From: Hyphomicrobiales bacterium
GTDB lineage: Bacteria > Pseudomonadota > Alphaproteobacteria > Rhizobiales > Aestuariivirgaceae
Length of the DNA stretch: 16,899 nt
Direction: 5' to 3'
Assembly (NCBI GenBank): GCA_026996935.1
Contig: JALWJW010000181.1
Span: 1 to 16,899 of the forward strand
The notes beneath the pieces were generated by a model. It was not told the origin of the DNA and did not search any database. It saw nothing but the letters and a program-made list of their open reading frames with translations. Within the stretch, counting starts at the first letter, position 1; every line of letters starts with the position of its first letter. This document shows positions 14,392-16,899 of the stretch, piece after piece. Made by a program: the position numbers and the translations under genes.

Positions 14392-14985
14392 TTATCGACG
14401 ATTAAACACCGCCAACCAACTGCCGCCTTCCATTGCATATGGCGGCTTGCCTGTTGGATAGCCACAGCTTTCACGGTCCAAATCAAACCCGACTTCTGAC
14501 AAGATATCAACTGGATCACTTTTTGTTTTCCAACCAGTCTGGATCTCACGAAAAGGCAAACGAACAACGAGCGTTTCACTACAGCGATCAGCAATCTTTT
14601 GCAGCACTTCACCCGCTTTTGATTTCGTTTTTTGCAATGAAGCCATCGCAAAAACCACGTCATATTCAGACAACATCCCTTCCTGTGACAGCGCATGATC
14701 AGGCTTTCTTAAATCGCCTTCCCAAAATTTGGCTTTGTCATTCACCCCCGTATAGCCGGCAAGCGACTGCGCCACCTCAACGGCACGCGAACGAATTTCA
14801 ACACCATGTGCCTTGGTCGCACCCTGATCGATAAAATGCAGGCACATCAGCCCTTCAGCACAACCAACATCAAGCAATGTTTTGCCCTTAACATCAATTT
14901 CAGAGAGACCAAGTAATTGCCGCTTTAATGGTATTTGACCATTATTGTCGCCTAAGATGAACCACGGGCGATAAGGTTGTAACAT
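14392..14985 (-). CDS. Class I SAM-dependent methyltransferase
   Basis: A 197-residue Rossmann methyltransferase. Motif I is TLLDVGCAEGLMCLHF (36-51) followed by the acidic-ended strand HGVEIRS (60-66, E63 expected to bind the SAM ribose). EGDLRKPD and YDVVFAMASLQK are the next conserved strands. The start region WFILGDNNGQIP and the LDVGCAEG form recall glycan-cluster or DUF1698-like enzymes. The target is unknown. AAGGAA lies five bases before the ATG. It is the last gene of the leftward operon, 81 bases after the GT42-like gene and just before the shared terminator. Confidence 0.82.
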   Translation of the reverse strand: MLQPYRPWFILGDNNGQIPLKRQLLGLSEIDVKGKTLLDVGCAEGLMCLHFIDQGATKAHGVEIRSRAVEVAQSLAGYTGVNDKAKFWEGDLRKPDHALSQEGMLSEYDVVFAMASLQKTKSKAGEVLQKIADRCSETLVVRLPFREIQTGWKTKSDPVDILSEVGFDLDRESCGYPTGKPPYAMEGGSWLAVFNRR

Positions 14986-15066
14986 CGTATTTCCTTAAAT
15001 TTCATTCTTAAAACAGACCAGATGAATCTAGCCTTCAATCTATAAATTCAGGACTCTTAAACCTTA

Positions 15067-16182
15067 TTAGGGTTTTCTGGAAGCCCTTTTATATGCCTGC
15101 CACTCTTTTTCCAGAACATCAGACAAAATCTCCAGCTCCCCTTCAAACTTATCAAGCTGGGCCAGAATAAAATTCAGCTCGTGGTCATAAGAATGAGTAG
15201 CGGTATAGGCGTTGGGTGTTTTGTTGTCACCAGGATATGCCCCATCAGGGTGGGCAAACATATCAATACCGGCAATCACCAGTTTTTGCGGCTTTAAAGC
15301 CACCGCCATCGCCACCATCACCGCACCACTTGTCGGGCGAAAATCTTCACTCATTTCAAGCGGCAAAGCAGACGTTTTGGGCCCGGCAACCACATATTCC
15401 AAACCACCTGATATCACAGCTTTTGCCCGCACCATCAACAACACTTTTTCAGTTGTTTGCCCCAACACACATAGCACCGTGTTGGTCAATTTTTTCATGC
15501 TGGCCTGCATGCCCGTAAACACCACATCGGGCGAAACCAGAATACCGCGCGCCAGCCATGAATGATTGGCCCGAAACAGCGCATCATATTGAATACTCAA
15601 AACCTGTTCATCTTCGCTCGATGGGCCATTGCCCAAACATAAAATAGTCTGTGGCTGCCCCAAATGCTGTTTGAGGTCGTCCAGATGATTAAACCGCCTA
15701 ACCTTACCTGAACGCCCATTACCCGCCTCAATTTGCCGGTGCAAATGCTCAGCAAGATAGCGTCCGACAGGTCGGTTGGTGCGCTGTTGCCATGCACGTT
15801 CGCGACCAACTATTTTTACAATTTCATCAGGCGTTAAGTCTGTCCCAACCACCGCCGTACCACGCTTTTCACAAGCTGCAAGCAAAGCTTTAGGCAGTGG
15901 ACTTAAAGCCACAATACACCGCACTTTCATTGTCGATAAAAACACCGCCATAGCAGGCCGTGAATGAACGGGCAACGGCATAATGCCCCTACCCCGCCAA
16001 TCGCTTGCGCGGGTGGAAAACAGCGAAACATTCAACCGACCGCCGTTGTTAATCAACGATTGAATCAATCCTTGCGATGTATCAAAATCAGCCCGCGTTG
16101 CCCCGTAAAAAATGACTGTTGGTTCATCAGATTTCTCAAACCATCCCAACCATTCTTTAAACCGTGACAACAATTGGCTCAT
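15067..16182 (-). CDS. Two-domain protein with GT42 (sialyltransferase)-like C-terminus
   Basis: A 371-residue protein. Its C-terminal half (about 178-355) matches the pattern of GT42 sialyltransferases such as Campylobacter CstII: LCLGNGPS (181-188), LFRANHSW (202-209), FRPTSGAVMVAMAVAL (281-296) with R282, LVIAGIDMF (301-309) and H330 at the position of the CstII catalytic histidine. The N-terminal half (about 20-125) has the strand order of a GT-B N-domain and recalls Kdo transferase (GT30), for example GIMPLPVHSRPAMAVFL and the LVxLxxLPKALLAACE-like region, but lacks an obvious catalytic half. Donor is unproven; CMP-activated ulosonic acids are the natural guess. Its ATG overlaps the upstream stop in ATGA, so it is translationally coupled. 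Confidence 0.72.
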   Translation of the reverse strand: MSQLLSRFKEWLGWFEKSDEPTVIFYGATRADFDTSQGLIQSLINNGGRLNVSLFSTRASDWRGRGIMPLPVHSRPAMAVFLSTMKVRCIVALSPLPKALLAACEKRGTAVVGTDLTPDEIVKIVGRERAWQQRTNRPVGRYLAEHLHRQIEAGNGRSGKVRRFNHLDDLKQHLGQPQTILCLGNGPSSEDEQVLSIQYDALFRANHSWLARGILVSPDVVFTGMQASMKKLTNTVLCVLGQTTEKVLLMVRAKAVISGGLEYVVAGPKTSALPLEMSEDFRPTSGAVMVAMAVALKPQKLVIAGIDMFAHPDGAYPGDNKTPNAYTATHSYDHELNFILAQLDKFEGELEILSDVLEKEWQAYKRASRKP

Positions 16183-16899
16183 CGATCCAACCCTGCCAAT
16201 TTTGCCAAAGCATGAGCACCGCGCTCGCCTGCAGTAACATCAGAATTTTCAAACGTATAATCATAGCTTTCAACCTGAACAGATTTAAACTGCTCATGGG
16301 TATCAATCGCTTGCTTTAAAGCCCCATCAAGCTCGCTGGCATCCTCAATCACAGGTCCAAACGTCCACTGGCGATAGGACGGGTCACCCTGCCAGTCGGT
16401 GCCGTGAGCATTCAAGAATACACATGGGCGCGGAGTTTCCAAAAACTCATAAACCTGACTGGACACGTCGCCCAAATAAATATCAGCCGCGCGTAAATAG
16501 GTCATATCGGCTGATGCCATGCTGCCCGTATCAATCAACACATTGTCGGTTGATTTATACTTTTTAGGCAACGCTTCACCCTTGCCCCAAGACCGTTTAA
16601 ACAATACCGTATGAGGCGCAAATATTAAATTATAGTCTTTAGACTGATAAAAATAATCCAGCACATCGCGGCCCATTTTATGCCAGCACGAGAGCGTGCG
16701 ATTATGGTGCGGATTATAAACCACGGTCGGGCGATCATTGTCGAAAAGCTTTTTGCGCTCCACGCCCATCCGCTGCATGGCCTCAAGTTTTGGATAACCA
16801 ACAAGCGGTGATTTTTCAGGATCAAGATAACCAACTTCGGCCAAACCATCAGCATATTTTCTCCCCGGCATTAACGCCATATCAAACTTGCCAATGCGA
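16179..16899 (-). CDS. CDP-glycerol glycerophosphotransferase-like protein, 5' end outside window
   Basis: The visible 239 residues are open to the window edge, so the start lies beyond it. The sequence has the C-terminal GT-B layout of the TagB/TagF family: VGYPKLEAM (equivalent of the family GYPR-D turn), VVYNPHHNRT, YNLIFAPH (83-90 counted from the first Met in view), LIDTGSM, and RAADIYLGDVSSQVYEFLE (the usual D-x-SS-x-x-x-E-F nucleotide/phosphate-binding signature), then PCVFLN. Relatives add polyol phosphates to teichoic acids or to capsule and LPS in Gram-negatives. It overlaps the next gene by four bases (ATGA). The substrate is not certain; other UDP-sugar epimerase-like GT-B proteins share the fold. 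Confidence 0.78.
   Translation of the reverse strand, partial: RIGKFDMALMPGRKYADGLAEVGYLDPEKSPLVGYPKLEAMQRMGVERKKLFDNDRPTVVYNPHHNRTLSCWHKMGRDVLDYFYQSKDYNLIFAPHTVLFKRSWGKGEALPKKYKSTDNVLIDTGSMASADMTYLRAADIYLGDVSSQVYEFLETPRPCVFLNAHGTDWQGDPSYRQWTFGPVIEDASELDGALKQAIDTHEQFKSVQVESYDYTFENSDVTAGERGAHALAKLAGLDR

Noticed and set aside
15058..15074. AAACC/GGTTT inverted repeat at the end of the GT42-like gene.
   Set aside because: A five-base stem of mostly A-T pairs with a seven-base loop and no clear T-run; too weak to call a terminator.

Overview
The window looks like a piece of an alphaproteobacterial chromosome, probably a marine or sediment member of the Rhodospirillales or a related order. This rests on gene content (a CoxE-like VWA protein, DUF1499, a CelD/BcsL-type acyltransferase, a DsrC-like protein beside an HPP protein, DUF2892), the mid-40s %GC feel and mixed TTA/TTG/CTT leucine codons. 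The genus cannot be fixed from the sequence alone. No rRNA, tRNA, CRISPR array, prophage or intact insertion sequence was seen.

Layout. (1) 1-118: possible 5' end of a leftward gene that leaves the window. (2) 169-1858: rightward pair of a membrane-anchored DUF1499 protein and a CoxE-like VWA protein. (3) 1859-3311: a CelD/BcsL-type GNAT protein behind a good sigma-54 promoter candidate and two overlapping inverted repeats. (4) 3333-3929: leftward TetR regulator, followed by a gene-poor stretch (3930-4298) with a degenerate-looking ORF. (5) 4299-5930: a long DUF1963 (YwqG-like) protein. (6) 5958-10220: a redox- or sulfur-flavoured block. A leftward pair (DsrC-like protein, HPP membrane protein) stands back to back with a rightward series (MFS transporter, Crp/Fnr regulator, DUF2892 membrane protein, methyltransferase resembling METTL7/TMT1). 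(7) 10437-14323: rightward glycan-decorating operon with a 2OG-Fe(II) oxygenase, a 44-residue membrane protein, an acyltransferase-3, an SGNH hydrolase and a TylF-type methyltransferase. (8) 14392-16899: a leftward operon ending at the same bidirectional terminator, with a CDP-glycerol glycerophosphotransferase-like protein (cut by the window edge), a two-domain protein with a GT42 (sialyltransferase)-like C-terminus, and a small methyltransferase.

The most informative regulatory stretch is 7079-7137. It holds an FNR-type box (TTGAC-N4-ATCAA), an extended -10 box exactly 32 bp from its centre on the minus strand (the class II activator spacing), and a perfect 17-bp palindrome over the predicted start site that fits the core of the E. 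coli type 1 IscR site as I recall it. The DsrC-like/HPP pair is therefore a candidate for control by both a Crp/Fnr activator, such as the one encoded next door, and an Rrf2-family regulator. The DsrC-like protein keeps one family cysteine but has tryptophan where the C-terminal redox cysteine should be, which points to a regulatory or binding role rather than sulfur transfer. The two convergent operons on the right probably act together on a surface glycan; the oddest member is the protein pairing a Kdo-transferase-like N-terminus with a GT42-like C-terminus.
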